Positions 17,162 to 25,676 of a stretch of DNA of 64,000 bases are shown in pieces. How positions within the stretch are numbered: the first letter of the stretch is position 1; each line of letters starts with the position of its first letter. The notes under the pieces were generated by a model. It saw nothing but the letters and a program-made list of their open reading frames with translations, did no database searches and was not told where the DNA came from. The translations under genes were made by a program, and so were the position numbers. Location of the stretch: the NCBI RefSeq assembly GCF_004522215.1, contig NZ_SDLR01000004.1, positions 815,277 through 879,276 on the forward strand. The letters run 5' to 3'. The DNA is from Ammoniphilus sp. YIM 78166. GTDB lineage: Bacteria; Bacillota; Bacilli; Aneurinibacillales; RAOX-1.

Positions 17162-18613
17162 ATGTATACATTTATTGCAGGTATTATTCTTCTCATCGTT
17201 GGCTATTTCATCTATGGAAAGTTTGTTGAAAGGGTTTTCGGAGTGAAGGCAGAGCGGCCTACGCCTGCGATCACGAAGAAAGACGGCGTCGATTACGTGC
17301 CGATGGGCATTCATCGCAATTCTTTAATTCAGCTTTTGAATATTGCAGGGGTTGGACCGATTTTTGGACCGATCATGGGAGCACTTTATGGACCTGTTGC
17401 TTTCCTCTGGATCGTCTTAGGATGTATCTTCGCTGGAGCGGTTCATGACTATTTGACAGGGATGATTTCCATCCGCAACCGCGGTGCGCATTTGCCGGAG
17501 CTGGCAGGAAAGTTTTTGGGCTCTGCGATGAAGCATGTGGTCAACGTTTTTGCTGTGCTTTTGCTATTGCTTGTAGGTACGGTGTTTGTCTCTGCACCAG
17601 CCGGATTGCTGCACAACCTGACTTCTAGCTGGATGAGTTTAAGTGTCATTGTTGGAATTATCTTCGTTTATTATATTATTGCTACCCTATTGCCGATTGA
17701 TAAGGTGATCGGTCGCCTCTATCCGATTTTTGGCGCGCTTCTTTTGATTAGTGCGATCGGGGTTGGGGGGTCTCTGATCCTGACGGGAGCTCCGATTCCT
17801 GAGCTTTCTCTGACCAATATGCACCCTGAAAATTTACCGATTTTTCCGCTCTTATTCTTGACGATTTCTTGTGGGGCATTGTCTGGGTTCCATGCGACGC
17901 AGTCGCCAATTATCTCTCGTACCACGCAAAATGAACAGCAAGGCCGCCGCATTTTCTACGGCATGATGATTGCGGAAGGGATTATCGCCATGATCTGGGC
18001 TGCAGCTGCCATGAGCTTGTTCGGAGATGGAAACGGATTAAATGAAGTATTGAAAAATGGCGGACCAGGAGCGGTCGTGAGTGAAGTGGCGACGATGATG
18101 CTGGGTGCCGTTGGGGGTACGCTAGCGGTTCTAGGCGTTATTATTCTCCCGATCACGTCTGGAGATACGGCATTCCGTAGCGCCAGAATGATCATTGCGG
18201 ACTATTTTAACCTGTCCCAGAAAAAGCTTGCCAGCCGTCTTTGGATTGCTGTGCCGTTGTTCGTGATTTCCTTTGCCTTAACGAAAATTGATTTCGGCAT
18301 TTTATGGCGCTATTTCTCTTGGGCCAACCAATCCACAGCGATGATCGCCTTGTGGGTAGGGGCGATGTATCTGTTCATCGCGAAGAAAAACTACTGGATC
18401 TCCGTGATTCCCGCTTTGTTTATGACGATGGCTACGTTTACGTACATCTTCAATGCCAAAATCGGGTTTAACTTGCCGATGAATCTATCTTATGTAGCAG
18501 CGGCCGCGACTACCGTAGTGGTGACTTATCTCTTCTTCCGTTCGGCCGTGAAACGTCGCGAAGAGGGTGCCAGCCTGGATGATGGTCTGGATCGAAAGGA
18601 TCATGCCGCGTAG
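17162..18613 (+). CDS. cstA: CstA/BtsT-family carbon starvation transporter
   Basis: Polytopic membrane protein of 483 residues, the shorter Gram-positive form of the CstA family (E. coli members are about 700). Motifs include GVDYVPM, FGPIMGALYGPVAFLWI, GAVHDYLTG and SGFHATQSPIISRT, all family hallmarks. Relatives import pyruvate (BtsT) or peptides (CstA). The ATG at 17162 follows AAGGAGG. The upstream LytS/LytR pair and the operator between them suggest a nutrient- or pyruvate-responsive module; the substrate is inference. A terminator follows. Confidence 0.9.
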   Translation: MYTFIAGIILLIVGYFIYGKFVERVFGVKAERPTPAITKKDGVDYVPMGIHRNSLIQLLNIAGVGPIFGPIMGALYGPVAFLWIVLGCIFAGAVHDYLTGMISIRNRGAHLPELAGKFLGSAMKHVVNVFAVLLLLLVGTVFVSAPAGLLHNLTSSWMSLSVIVGIIFVYYIIATLLPIDKVIGRLYPIFGALLLISAIGVGGSLILTGAPIPELSLTNMHPENLPIFPLLFLTISCGALSGFHATQSPIISRTTQNEQQGRRIFYGMMIAEGIIAMIWAAAAMSLFGDGNGLNEVLKNGGPGAVVSEVATMMLGAVGGTLAVLGVIILPITSGDTAFRSARMIIADYFNLSQKKLASRLWIAVPLFVISFALTKIDFGILWRYFSWANQSTAMIALWVGAMYLFIAKKNYWISVIPALFMTMATFTYIFNAKIGFNLPMNLSYVAAAATTVVVTYLFFRSAVKRREEGASLDDGLDRKDHAA

Positions 18614-18627
18614 TCACGAAGCAAAAT

Positions 18628-18660
18628 GAGGGTGTTCCCAATTGGGGGACACCCTTTTTG
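18628..18660 (+). terminator. Terminator after cstA
   Basis: AGGGTGTTCCC, loop AATTG, GGGGACACCCT, then a T run. Confidence 0.9.
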
Positions 18661-18758
18661 TGAGGTTTAGGTAACCATCTTTGATGGCTGTAGTTTGGCT
18701 TGTACGCAAAAGGGAAAAAATAAAGGGAATGACGATAGTTGAGGGGAAACGGGATACT

Positions 18759-19295
18759 ATGTACGATAGGCTGAAGCAAGTGGAGAGCGAGATTGTTCAG
18801 ATTAATTATGAGCATTGGCTACATTATGAACTGTTTACTTGGCAATGGTGGTTGCTGGTCGTTTTGTCTGTCGTACCTTGGATCTTATGGTGGAGAGTGG
18901 TGGACAAACGGAGAATCATAGAAATTTTAGCGGTGGGACTTTTTGTCGCGACCATTGCCTCTTTGCAGGATGTTTATGGCTGGAATCGGGGGATGTGGCG
19001 TTATCCGATTCAGCTTCTTCCGGTATGTATCCCCTTATTGCCATTTGATGTTTCTGTCTTGCCAATTGTACAAATGTTTGTTTATCAGTTTTTTAGGAGT
19101 TGGAAGGCATTTTTGGGGGTCAATCTTGTGATTGCGTTTAGTTTTGCTTATATTTCTGAGCCGCTCCTGGAATGGATGGGGATCTACGACCCCATCAAAT
19201 GGAAGCATATTTACTCTGTTCCCATTTATGTGATGAATGCGGTGGTGGCTAAATGGGGAATTGAAAAGCTGAAAAAAATAGAAAGTAGGGCCTAG
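18759..19295 (+). CDS. CBO0543-like integral membrane protein
   Basis: Membrane protein of 178 residues with about five hydrophobic segments and aromatic-rich loops (WQWWLLVVLSVVPWILWW; YGWNRGMWRYP). The pattern resembles a small Bacillales/Clostridia family named after CBO0543, of unknown function; this assignment is from memory. I take ATG 18759, with GAGGGG 12 nt upstream; in-frame ATGs at 18681 and 18729 are possible but have poorer ribosome sites. Nothing in the neighbourhood indicates a role. Confidence 0.65.
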   Translation: MYDRLKQVESEIVQINYEHWLHYELFTWQWWLLVVLSVVPWILWWRVVDKRRIIEILAVGLFVATIASLQDVYGWNRGMWRYPIQLLPVCIPLLPFDVSVLPIVQMFVYQFFRSWKAFLGVNLVIAFSFAYISEPLLEWMGIYDPIKWKHIYSVPIYVMNAVVAKWGIEKLKKIESRA

Positions 19296-19356
19296 CGTAC
19301 ATATTATTTTTAAAAAGGGACAAAACATAAGGTACACTCGAAAGGAGGATTGCATC

Positions 19357-19701
19357 ATGACAATTATGCGTCATCTGATTCGATTTGCCGTAACTGCGAT
19401 TGTATTGCTAATCGTAGGCTGGATGGTTCCTGGCTTTCAGCTCGTTGGGTTCTGGAGCGCGTTTATGGCCGCTATCCTGATCTCCCTGATTGGGTGGGGG
19501 ATTGAAGCGCTGATGGGACCGAGAATTTCTCCCTACAGCCGCGGGCTGGTTGGCTTTATCGTGAGTGCTGTGGTGATTTACTTTACCCAGTTTTTCCTCG
19601 CCGGGATGCGAGTGACGATCTTGGGCGCCATCTTAGCCGCCTTGGTTATTGGAATTGCCGATTTGTTTGTTCCGGCAAAACCTCGCATTGCTCAGAAATA
19701 G
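19357..19701 (+). CDS. Phage-holin-4_2/YvlD-like small membrane protein
   Basis: Small membrane protein of 114 residues with four hydrophobic helices. It resembles the phage holin family 4 superfamily (YvlD-like) that is widespread in Bacillales chromosomes. No endolysin or other phage gene is nearby, so a cell-envelope role is more likely than lysis. AAGGAGG precedes the ATG by 8 nt and a terminator follows. Confidence 0.75.
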   Translation: MTIMRHLIRFAVTAIVLLIVGWMVPGFQLVGFWSAFMAAILISLIGWGIEALMGPRISPYSRGLVGFIVSAVVIYFTQFFLAGMRVTILGAILAALVIGIADLFVPAKPRIAQK

Positions 19702-19723
19702 GGTAGACCTATTTCACAAACAG

Positions 19724-19753
19724 AAAGACCCTCTATGCAGAGGGTCTTTGTTC
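19724..19753. terminator. Bidirectional terminator
   Basis: AAAGACCCTCT and AGAGGGTCTTT flank a short ATGC loop between two convergent genes. Confidence 0.85.
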
Positions 19754-19909
19754 TATACTGCTGCTCAGCTTTTGAATTTGTGCGTTAATGCCTTGAATGG
19801 ATTGATATAGGTCCATTCGTTCTCTCCAGTTTAGTGAAGAGTCCATGATATTGTCCTTCAGCTTTTCCTTCGTTTCAATGAGGATCTCAATGTCATTGAC
19901 TGTATACAT
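19733..19909 (-). CDS. Small hypothetical protein, possibly Spo0E-like
   Basis: Basic-acidic helical protein of 58 residues starting MYTVNDIEILIETKEKL. AAAGGAG lies 8 nt before the ATG at 19909. The layout of two short helices with a serine-containing QSIQGIN segment faintly recalls Spo0E-family aspartyl phosphatases, but the SxxLD signature is not present. I do not assign a function. The gene end overlaps the shared terminator. Confidence 0.55.
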   Translation of the reverse strand: MYTVNDIEILIETKEKLKDNIMDSSLNWRERMDLYQSIQGINAQIQKLSSSIEQRPSA

Positions 19910-20072
19910 ATTCGAATCTCCTTTCGGCAACCCGGCTGCCATAGTTTGTTTAAGGAACTTTAGGCCCGTGGCTTTGCGTCTTCACCTTTCAGTGAGTTTG
20001 CGATTATCGAGGTTATAAGATATTTTTACCATAAAACGAGAGGGTTGTGAAGAGAGTCTTAGGTACTAGATA

Positions 20073-20099
20073 GTGCCTGTCACTCCCCGAATTTTGTCG
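20073..20099 (+). repeat. Dispersed GTGCCTGTCACT element, copy 1 (27 bp, short form)
   Basis: GTGCCTGTCACT followed directly by CCCCGAATTTTGTCG, with no extra 10-nt unit. Intergenic, upstream of the TAXI operon promoter. Confidence 0.85.
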
Positions 20100-20104
20100 A
20101 GAAC

Positions 20105-20154
20105 CCGGCAATTTCAGCCGGAAGAAACCTCCACCCAGCGGCAAAAAATGCCGG
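20105..20154 (+). promoter_or_regulatory. Candidate enhancer: two CCGGC-type palindromes
   Basis: CCGGC-N7-GCCGG at 20105-20121 and CGGCA-N5-TGCCG at 20139-20153 are two inverted repeats with related arms, centred about 33 bp apart (three helical turns), 50-100 bp upstream of a -24/-12 promoter. They are good candidates for binding by the NtrC-like regulator at 25673. Confidence 0.55.
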
Positions 20155-20205
20155 TATATCCCGCCGTTCCCCCTCGAACGCTCCCTTTTATCGTGTTTTT
20201 TAACT

Positions 20206-20221
20206 TGGCATCATTCTTGCT
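20206..20221 (+). promoter_or_regulatory. Sigma-54 promoter of the TAXI transporter operon
   Basis: TGGCAT, five bases, TTGCT, identical in the conserved positions to the promoter at 2401. It lies 60 bp before the ATG of the TAXI binding protein. Confidence 0.8.
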
Positions 20222-20280
20222 ATATAGTAATGTGTCAACGAATTAAAATCGCTTACACACATACAAAGGGGGATTTACAG

Positions 20281-21303
20281 ATGAAAAAGCATTTTATTGC
20301 AGGAGTATCTATGATTTTCTTGCTAGGAAGCGTTCTCACCGCTTGTGGAGGAGGTTCCAACACGACGACAATCGAACCGGCTAAAACGGATGCCGCTCAA
20401 GAAGCGCCGAAGGAAGCAGCAGCGGATGACAAGCTAGAGACGAAGTTTGCCACCGTGGCCACAGGTGGAGCATCTGGTCCTTATAATATCCTTGCCACTT
20501 CCCTTACGGACATCTATTCCAAGACTTATGGCGTGAATTCGAAGACCCAAACCACGGGGGCTTCCGTTGAAAATATGAATCTTTTGAAGCAAGGCAAAGT
20601 GGAGATGGCCTTCGTGATGAGTGACGTATTGAGCGAGGCTATCAATGCAGAAGGAAGCTTTACCGAGAAAGTAGACAACGTACAGCAGATCGCGGCTCTT
20701 TATCCGAACTATGTGCAAGTCGTGACCTCCAACAGCACGGGAATCGAAACTTTTTCTGATCTAAAAGGAAAGAGAATCGCGGTTGGAGCACAAAACTCTG
20801 GGGTAGAAGTCAATGCCCGCACCCTTTTAGAAGCTCATGGCATCACGTACAACGATATTAAAGTCGACTACTTGGGCTATGCCGAAGCGGCGGATGGCTT
20901 AAAAGCAGGTAAATTGGACGCAGCTTTCTTAACGAGCGGGATTCCGAACTCTTCTTTGATGGAATTGGCGCAGAGCTTTGACCTGAAGATTGTTCCTATC
21001 GAAGGATCGGCGATTGAAGAGCTGGCGAAAACGAAGAACTACTTTGTAACGGGTACGATTCCTGCTGGCACGTATAAGAATGAAGCGGATATCCCGACTG
21101 CGGCGATCATGAATGCGTTGGTAGTGCGTTCTGACCTAAGTGAAGGGGATGTCTACAAGTTGACCAAGACCTTCTTTGAAAGCTTAGATACGTTGGCCAA
21201 TGCGCACCAATCTGCGAAGGAAATCTCCCTAGAAGGTGCTCAAAACGGCTTGGTTGCTCCGCTTCATCCGGGTGCCCAAAAGTACTATGACGAAAAGAAG
21301 TAA
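20281..21303 (+). CDS. TAXI-family TRAP transporter solute-binding lipoprotein
   Basis: Lipoprotein of 340 residues: signal sequence with lipobox LTACG (about residue 20) and a threonine/alanine-rich linker. The TAXI domain follows (ATGGASGPYNILATSLTDIY, KGKRIAVGAQNSGVEVNARTLL, YLGYAEAADGLKAGKLDAAF). TAXI proteins bind carboxylates, glutamate or similar for TRAP permeases. ATG 20281 has AAAGGGGG upstream. It is the first gene of an operon with DUF1850 and a fused permease, driven by a sigma-54 promoter. A second, divergent TAXI protein is encoded at 27032. Confidence 0.92.
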   Translation: MKKHFIAGVSMIFLLGSVLTACGGGSNTTTIEPAKTDAAQEAPKEAAADDKLETKFATVATGGASGPYNILATSLTDIYSKTYGVNSKTQTTGASVENMNLLKQGKVEMAFVMSDVLSEAINAEGSFTEKVDNVQQIAALYPNYVQVVTSNSTGIETFSDLKGKRIAVGAQNSGVEVNARTLLEAHGITYNDIKVDYLGYAEAADGLKAGKLDAAFLTSGIPNSSLMELAQSFDLKIVPIEGSAIEELAKTKNYFVTGTIPAGTYKNEADIPTAAIMNALVVRSDLSEGDVYKLTKTFFESLDTLANAHQSAKEISLEGAQNGLVAPLHPGAQKYYDEKK

Positions 21304-21781
21304 GAGAAATTTAGGGGCCATGCTTGTGTTGACGCTCATGCTGCCCCTGCTTTTCTTTCCGTTGCAGCTGATCCAGGTTAGCTGGCAGGATCAAACTCAT
21401 TATCTCAACGAAGATTCGTTTTCGATCCAGTGGATTCATTCTGTGGAAAAGGAAGAGTGGATAGAAGCCTACCATAAAACCGATTCCGGATTGACACTAG
21501 AAAAAACACGCTTCAAAACCTATGGGGCAGGCGTCCCTGTAACAGGCCCCACCACCTTAACCGAGGACGGTTACATTGAAATGCAAGTCCAACGCGAGAT
21601 GGAAGAGATCCGTCTGGTCGTTTCTCCTCTCGTCCAATCAACGCTTACAACCACGTCGGGCCGTACCAACTTATACGAGCTCACCGACCCGTACGAAGAA
21701 GTTCTCATCCAACCGGCGCACTTGCCGGCCTATGCCTATGTTAAGTATCTGATTGAAAAAGGAGGGATTCCCCATGAGTGA
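21287..21781 (+). CDS. DUF1850 protein
   Basis: Protein of 164 residues with an N-terminal hydrophobic segment and a beta-rich extracytoplasmic part (FSIQWIHSVEKEEWIEAY, the DUF1850 core). DUF1850 genes commonly lie between TAXI binding proteins and their permeases, so an accessory role in transport is likely though undefined. The start is uncertain: ATG 21287 overlaps the preceding gene by 17 nt and gives a basic n-region; a later ATG at 21320 is possible. It overlaps the permease start by 8 nt. Confidence 0.8.
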   Translation: MTKRSKRNLGAMLVLTLMLPLLFFPLQLIQVSWQDQTHYLNEDSFSIQWIHSVEKEEWIEAYHKTDSGLTLEKTRFKTYGAGVPVTGPTTLTEDGYIEMQVQREMEEIRLVVSPLVQSTLTTTSGRTNLYELTDPYEEVLIQPAHLPAYAYVKYLIEKGGIPHE

Positions 21782-23747
21782 ACCTAATACAAAAGAAATA
21801 CTCGAAAAATTTGACCGAGAATCCGTCGTTCGAACTTTAGCCAACAGCAAAATTGCTCTTTTTATCTCGAGTCTAGCCATTCTTTATTCCTTGTTCCATT
21901 TATACAATACCTATTACCCGATGCCGGAGCTCAAACAACGAGTGGTTCACGTTGGTTTAGGGATGGCCCTAATCTTTCTGATCTATCCGGCTAGCCGAAA
22001 TTCGGACCGAAGCCGCATTGCCCTCATCGATTGGGTACTTTTTCTCCTCTCGATCGCATCGACGGCGTATCTATTTATTGAGTATCAAGCCATCGTGACC
22101 ACACGTGGAGGAATTCCGACTCCGACGGATATTGGCTTTGCGATCTTGACGGTGGCGCTCGTGCTCGAAGCGGCCCGACGCATTACCGGCTGGATTTTGC
22201 CGATCCTATCCCTGATTTTCTTAGCGTATCCGTTTGTCAGTCATATGGATTGGATGCCGGATAAGCTGTTGACTCGACCTTATGATCTAGGCGATATTTT
22301 TGGGCAAATTTATTTGAAAACCGAAGGACTTTACTCCTCCGCGATCGGAGCGTCTGTTACCTTTATCTTCTTGTTCATCCTGTTCGGAGCCTTCCTGGCA
22401 AAATCCGGAATGGGCCAACTGTTCAACGACTTGGCGCTTGCACTCGCGGGACATAAACAAGGGGGACCGGCAAAGGTAGCGGTTATCTCCAGCGGATTTA
22501 TGGGAAGTATCAACGGAGCGGCTGTTGCAAACGTGGTAGGAACCGGAGCGTTCACCATTCCGCTGATGAAGCGAATTGGCTACAAAAAAGAATTTGCCGG
22601 AGCGGTCGAAGCGAGTGCTTCTGTAGGTGGGCAGATCTTACCCCCGATTATGGGGGCCAGTGCCTTCATCATGGCCGAGACGACAGGCGTAAGTTATGGT
22701 ACGATTGCTCTAGCCGCGTTATTGCCTGCCTTGCTGTATTATGTAGGCGTCATCGCGCAGGTTCATTTCCGTGCAGGCAAGGAAGATCTAAAAGGGGTAA
22801 GCAAGGATCGTTTGCCTCGGGTCAAAGAAGTATTGAAAGCGCGCGGCCATTTACTGTTGCCGATTGTAGCGTTGGTGTACTTCTTGTATATTAGTTTGCC
22901 GATTGGATATGCTGCTTTTTATACGATTGTGATCACCGTGTTGGTGAGTATGCTGAAGAAAGAAACCCGTATGTCGGTCAAAGATATCCTGCAAGCATTG
23001 GAAGCCGGGGCGAAAGGTTCTCTATCCGTTATGGTCGCTTGTGCGGTCGTGGGGATTGTCATTGGGGTCGTGAACTTGACTTCCTTTGGATCCGTCATGA
23101 CGTCCTCCATTTTGGATTTAGGTCAAGGATCTTTGTTCCTCACTCTTTTCTTTACGATGATTGCTTCGATGATTCTAGGAATGGGGCTGCCTTCCATTCC
23201 GTGCTATATCATTACCGCGACGATGGCGGCTCCGGTCTTGGCTGAGTTTGGCGTTCCGGTGCTCGTGGCACACTTGTTTGTATTCTACTTTGGAATTTTT
23301 GCGAACATCACCCCGCCAGTGGCGTTGGCGGCTTTTGCGGGGGCCGGGATTTCGGGGGGAGACCCGATGAAAACGGGCTTCCAATCCTTGAAGCTCGCGC
23401 TGGCTGGATTTATCGTGCCTTACCTATTTGTCTATAATCCAACGATGCTGATGATTGACACCACAGGGCTCGCGATGAATGCCAAGGAGTTTCCGCTCCC
23501 GCCGGTCCTAGATATTATCGCCGTGACCTTCACCTCGTTCCTTGGGGTTATTGCCTTGAGTGCAGCGGTGGAAGGATACTTTAAATCTCGTTTTAACTGG
23601 TTGACTCGTCTCATCCTAGGCGCGGGTGCGCTTCTGATGATTATCCCGGAAGGCAGTACGGACATCATAGGATTAGTGATTGTATTAACGATTTTAGGAG
23701 CTCAATTCTGGGTGCAGCGCAAACAGCAGCACTCGGTCGAAGCCTAA
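21774..23747 (+). CDS. TAXI-type TRAP transporter fused permease (DctQM-like)
   Basis: Polytopic permease of 657 residues. Four N-terminal helices (DctQ-like) are fused to a twelve-helix DctM-like part, as is usual for TAXI systems. Motifs include GAFLAKSGMGQLFNDLALALAG, GSINGAAVANVVGTGAFTIP, GGQILPPIMGASAF and FGIFANITPPVALAAFAGAG. It couples sodium or proton flow to uptake of the substrate delivered by the binding protein. ATG 21774 follows AAAGGAGGG. A strong terminator lies just after the stop. Confidence 0.93.
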   Translation: MSEPNTKEILEKFDRESVVRTLANSKIALFISSLAILYSLFHLYNTYYPMPELKQRVVHVGLGMALIFLIYPASRNSDRSRIALIDWVLFLLSIASTAYLFIEYQAIVTTRGGIPTPTDIGFAILTVALVLEAARRITGWILPILSLIFLAYPFVSHMDWMPDKLLTRPYDLGDIFGQIYLKTEGLYSSAIGASVTFIFLFILFGAFLAKSGMGQLFNDLALALAGHKQGGPAKVAVISSGFMGSINGAAVANVVGTGAFTIPLMKRIGYKKEFAGAVEASASVGGQILPPIMGASAFIMAETTGVSYGTIALAALLPALLYYVGVIAQVHFRAGKEDLKGVSKDRLPRVKEVLKARGHLLLPIVALVYFLYISLPIGYAAFYTIVITVLVSMLKKETRMSVKDILQALEAGAKGSLSVMVACAVVGIVIGVVNLTSFGSVMTSSILDLGQGSLFLTLFFTMIASMILGMGLPSIPCYIITATMAAPVLAEFGVPVLVAHLFVFYFGIFANITPPVALAAFAGAGISGGDPMKTGFQSLKLALAGFIVPYLFVYNPTMLMIDTTGLAMNAKEFPLPPVLDIIAVTFTSFLGVIALSAAVEGYFKSRFNWLTRLILGAGALLMIIPEGSTDIIGLVIVLTILGAQFWVQRKQQHSVEA

Positions 23748-23751
23748 TACG

Positions 23752-23781
23752 AAAAGGGAATACGCGCGCGTATTCCCTTTT
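23752..23781 (+). terminator. Terminator after the TAXI permease
   Basis: Perfect inverted repeat AAAAGGGAATACGCG / CGCGTATTCCCTTTT between permease and kinase genes, so kinase expression may be partly separate. Confidence 0.85.
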
Positions 23782-23801
23782 GGCGATTCAAGGAGGAAGA
23801 C

Positions 23802-25676
23802 ATGAAAAAATGGGTGCTGCTTCTTTGTTTGTTCTTCCTCATGATGAGTGAAACGGGAGCGACCTTGGAGGGCAATAGTTTGAAGGTGGGGTATGACCCG
23901 AACCTTCCTCCTTTTTCTTTTACCAAGGAAGGAATCCCCGATGGATATAGCGTAGAGCTGATTCGCAAAATGGCTCAAGCGTCGGGGTGGCTGCTCAACT
24001 TTATCCCGCTTCCGGCGGATGAGTTTGTCTCCCAACTCGAAAGCGGCCGGGTCGATGTGGTGATTGGGATGAAATATCGAGGCTCCTACGAGCCCGTGTT
24101 GAGTTTTTCCGATTCCATCTTCACCATGTCCGAGGCCCTGATTGTCCCTAAGGCGAATGACGCCATCTATGATCTTACCGATCTCAAAGGAAAAGTCGTC
24201 GCGGTTCAGCGGGGAACCGCCACCGTGGACATGCTGGACAATGTTCGCAAAGTCAAGCTGAACGCGGCCACGACCCAACCGCATGCCTTGCACCTGCTTA
24301 TGCAGGATCGTGCGGAGGCGTTTATCGGCAACCGATGGACCGCCCAAACCGTGCTCGAACATATGGGAGTTGCCGACCAGTACGATATCCGGATTAGCTT
24401 TATCCAGCCTGCGGAATATTCTTTTGCTGTCAAAGCCGGAAATAAGGAGCTGCTCGATCAGATCAATGAGCAAATTCAGCAGTTTAAGCGATCCGGAGAG
24501 TATGCGACGATTTATCGCAAATGGTTTGATCCGTTCGACTCCCAGACCCTTTGGTGGCAGCGCATGGCGTGGCTGTTGGGAGGGGGGCTCTTGTCAGCCT
24601 TGCTGGCGGCGTTTCTCAGCTTCTTCTGGAACAAACGGCTCAAACAAGAAGTGGACAAGCGTACGAATGAGCTCAGTCATTCGTTGGCTTTTCAGCAAGA
24701 GGTGTTGGAGCGGATCGACAATGGGATTATCTCCTGTGACAGTGAGAAACGAATCACCTTGATGAACCGGCGGGCCCACGAGATTCTGGGGGTGAACGAG
24801 GATCGCTCCGGATGGCAGGAAATTTGGGAGAAGCTCGACCATACGAAGCCGGGTCAAGGCGAAAGCGGAGAAGTGACTTGGATGCAGTCGTCTGGGAGCC
24901 AGTACATTTACTATTACATTGCGGCGCTTCCTTCAGGAGGTTGGATTATCAGCTTGCAGGATCGGACGGAACAGCTTCAGCTGCAGGAAAAGCTGCGCGT
25001 CCAAGAAAAGCTGCGTGCCTTAGGACAGCTGGTGGCGGGCATCGCCCACGAACTGCGGAACCCTTTGACCTCAATGAAGATGTTTTTGGATGTGTTGCCC
25101 AAAAAGGTGGACGATCCTCGTTACCGGGAGGAGCTGCTCCGTCACGTTCCCGCGGAAATGAATCGGGTCAATAACTTGGTCGAGGATCTGTTGGATTACA
25201 CGCGCAGAAAAGAGCCGGTTAAGGAATGGATCGAGTGGGAAGACTTGCTTTACTCCATCGTGCGTTCGTTTGAAATCCGTTTTGCCCAAGAACACATTCA
25301 GTTCGAATTGGCCTTGGAGGGTAGTCCTCGTGTGTATGGAGACCGTCAGCGTGTGCGGCAGGTATTGATTAACCTGATCGCCAATGCCGTGGATGCGGTG
25401 ACCGATGCTGCTGAGAAGCGAATTCGCATCGAGACCCGGGAAGATGATAAGATGTGCTATCTGGAGCTGACCGACACGGGAAAAGGGATGACCAAGCGGG
25501 AGATGGAAAATCTGTTTCAGCCCTTTTATACGACCAAAGGAAACGGCGTGGGGCTAGGACTGTATATCAGCTATAATATTTTGCTAGAGCACGGCGGCGA
25601 AATCACCGTGGAATCTCAAGAGCATGCGGGCACGAAGATGCTGCTGTCTTTTCCGAAAGGAGAGAACACCCTATGA
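23802..25676 (+). CDS. Sensor histidine kinase with periplasmic SBP_bac_3 domain and PAS
   Basis: Kinase of 624 residues. A signal or anchor helix (1-20) leads to a complete SBP_bac_3-type solute-binding domain (about 25-245, KVGYDPNLPPFSFTKEG and GRVDVVIGMKYR). A transmembrane helix (about 253-275), a PAS-like domain (about 295-390) and an NtrB/DctB-like core follow: phospho-acceptor in GIAHELRNPLTSM, then LINLIANAVDAV, DTGKGM and GVGLGLYIS. It therefore senses a small amino- or organic acid outside the cell directly. AAGGAGG precedes the ATG. The gene overlaps its regulator by 4 nt and follows the TAXI operon, the probable target. Confidence 0.93.
   Translation: MKKWVLLLCLFFLMMSETGATLEGNSLKVGYDPNLPPFSFTKEGIPDGYSVELIRKMAQASGWLLNFIPLPADEFVSQLESGRVDVVIGMKYRGSYEPVLSFSDSIFTMSEALIVPKANDAIYDLTDLKGKVVAVQRGTATVDMLDNVRKVKLNAATTQPHALHLLMQDRAEAFIGNRWTAQTVLEHMGVADQYDIRISFIQPAEYSFAVKAGNKELLDQINEQIQQFKRSGEYATIYRKWFDPFDSQTLWWQRMAWLLGGGLLSALLAAFLSFFWNKRLKQEVDKRTNELSHSLAFQQEVLERIDNGIISCDSEKRITLMNRRAHEILGVNEDRSGWQEIWEKLDHTKPGQGESGEVTWMQSSGSQYIYYYIAALPSGGWIISLQDRTEQLQLQEKLRVQEKLRALGQLVAGIAHELRNPLTSMKMFLDVLPKKVDDPRYREELLRHVPAEMNRVNNLVEDLLDYTRRKEPVKEWIEWEDLLYSIVRSFEIRFAQEHIQFELALEGSPRVYGDRQRVRQVLINLIANAVDAVTDAAEKRIRIETREDDKMCYLELTDTGKGMTKREMENLFQPFYTTKGNGVGLGLYISYNILLEHGGEITVESQEHAGTKMLLSFPKGENTL

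Noticed and set aside
19357..19701. Prophage holin
   Set aside because: No endolysin, capsid or integrase nearby; the family is common as a chromosomal membrane protein.
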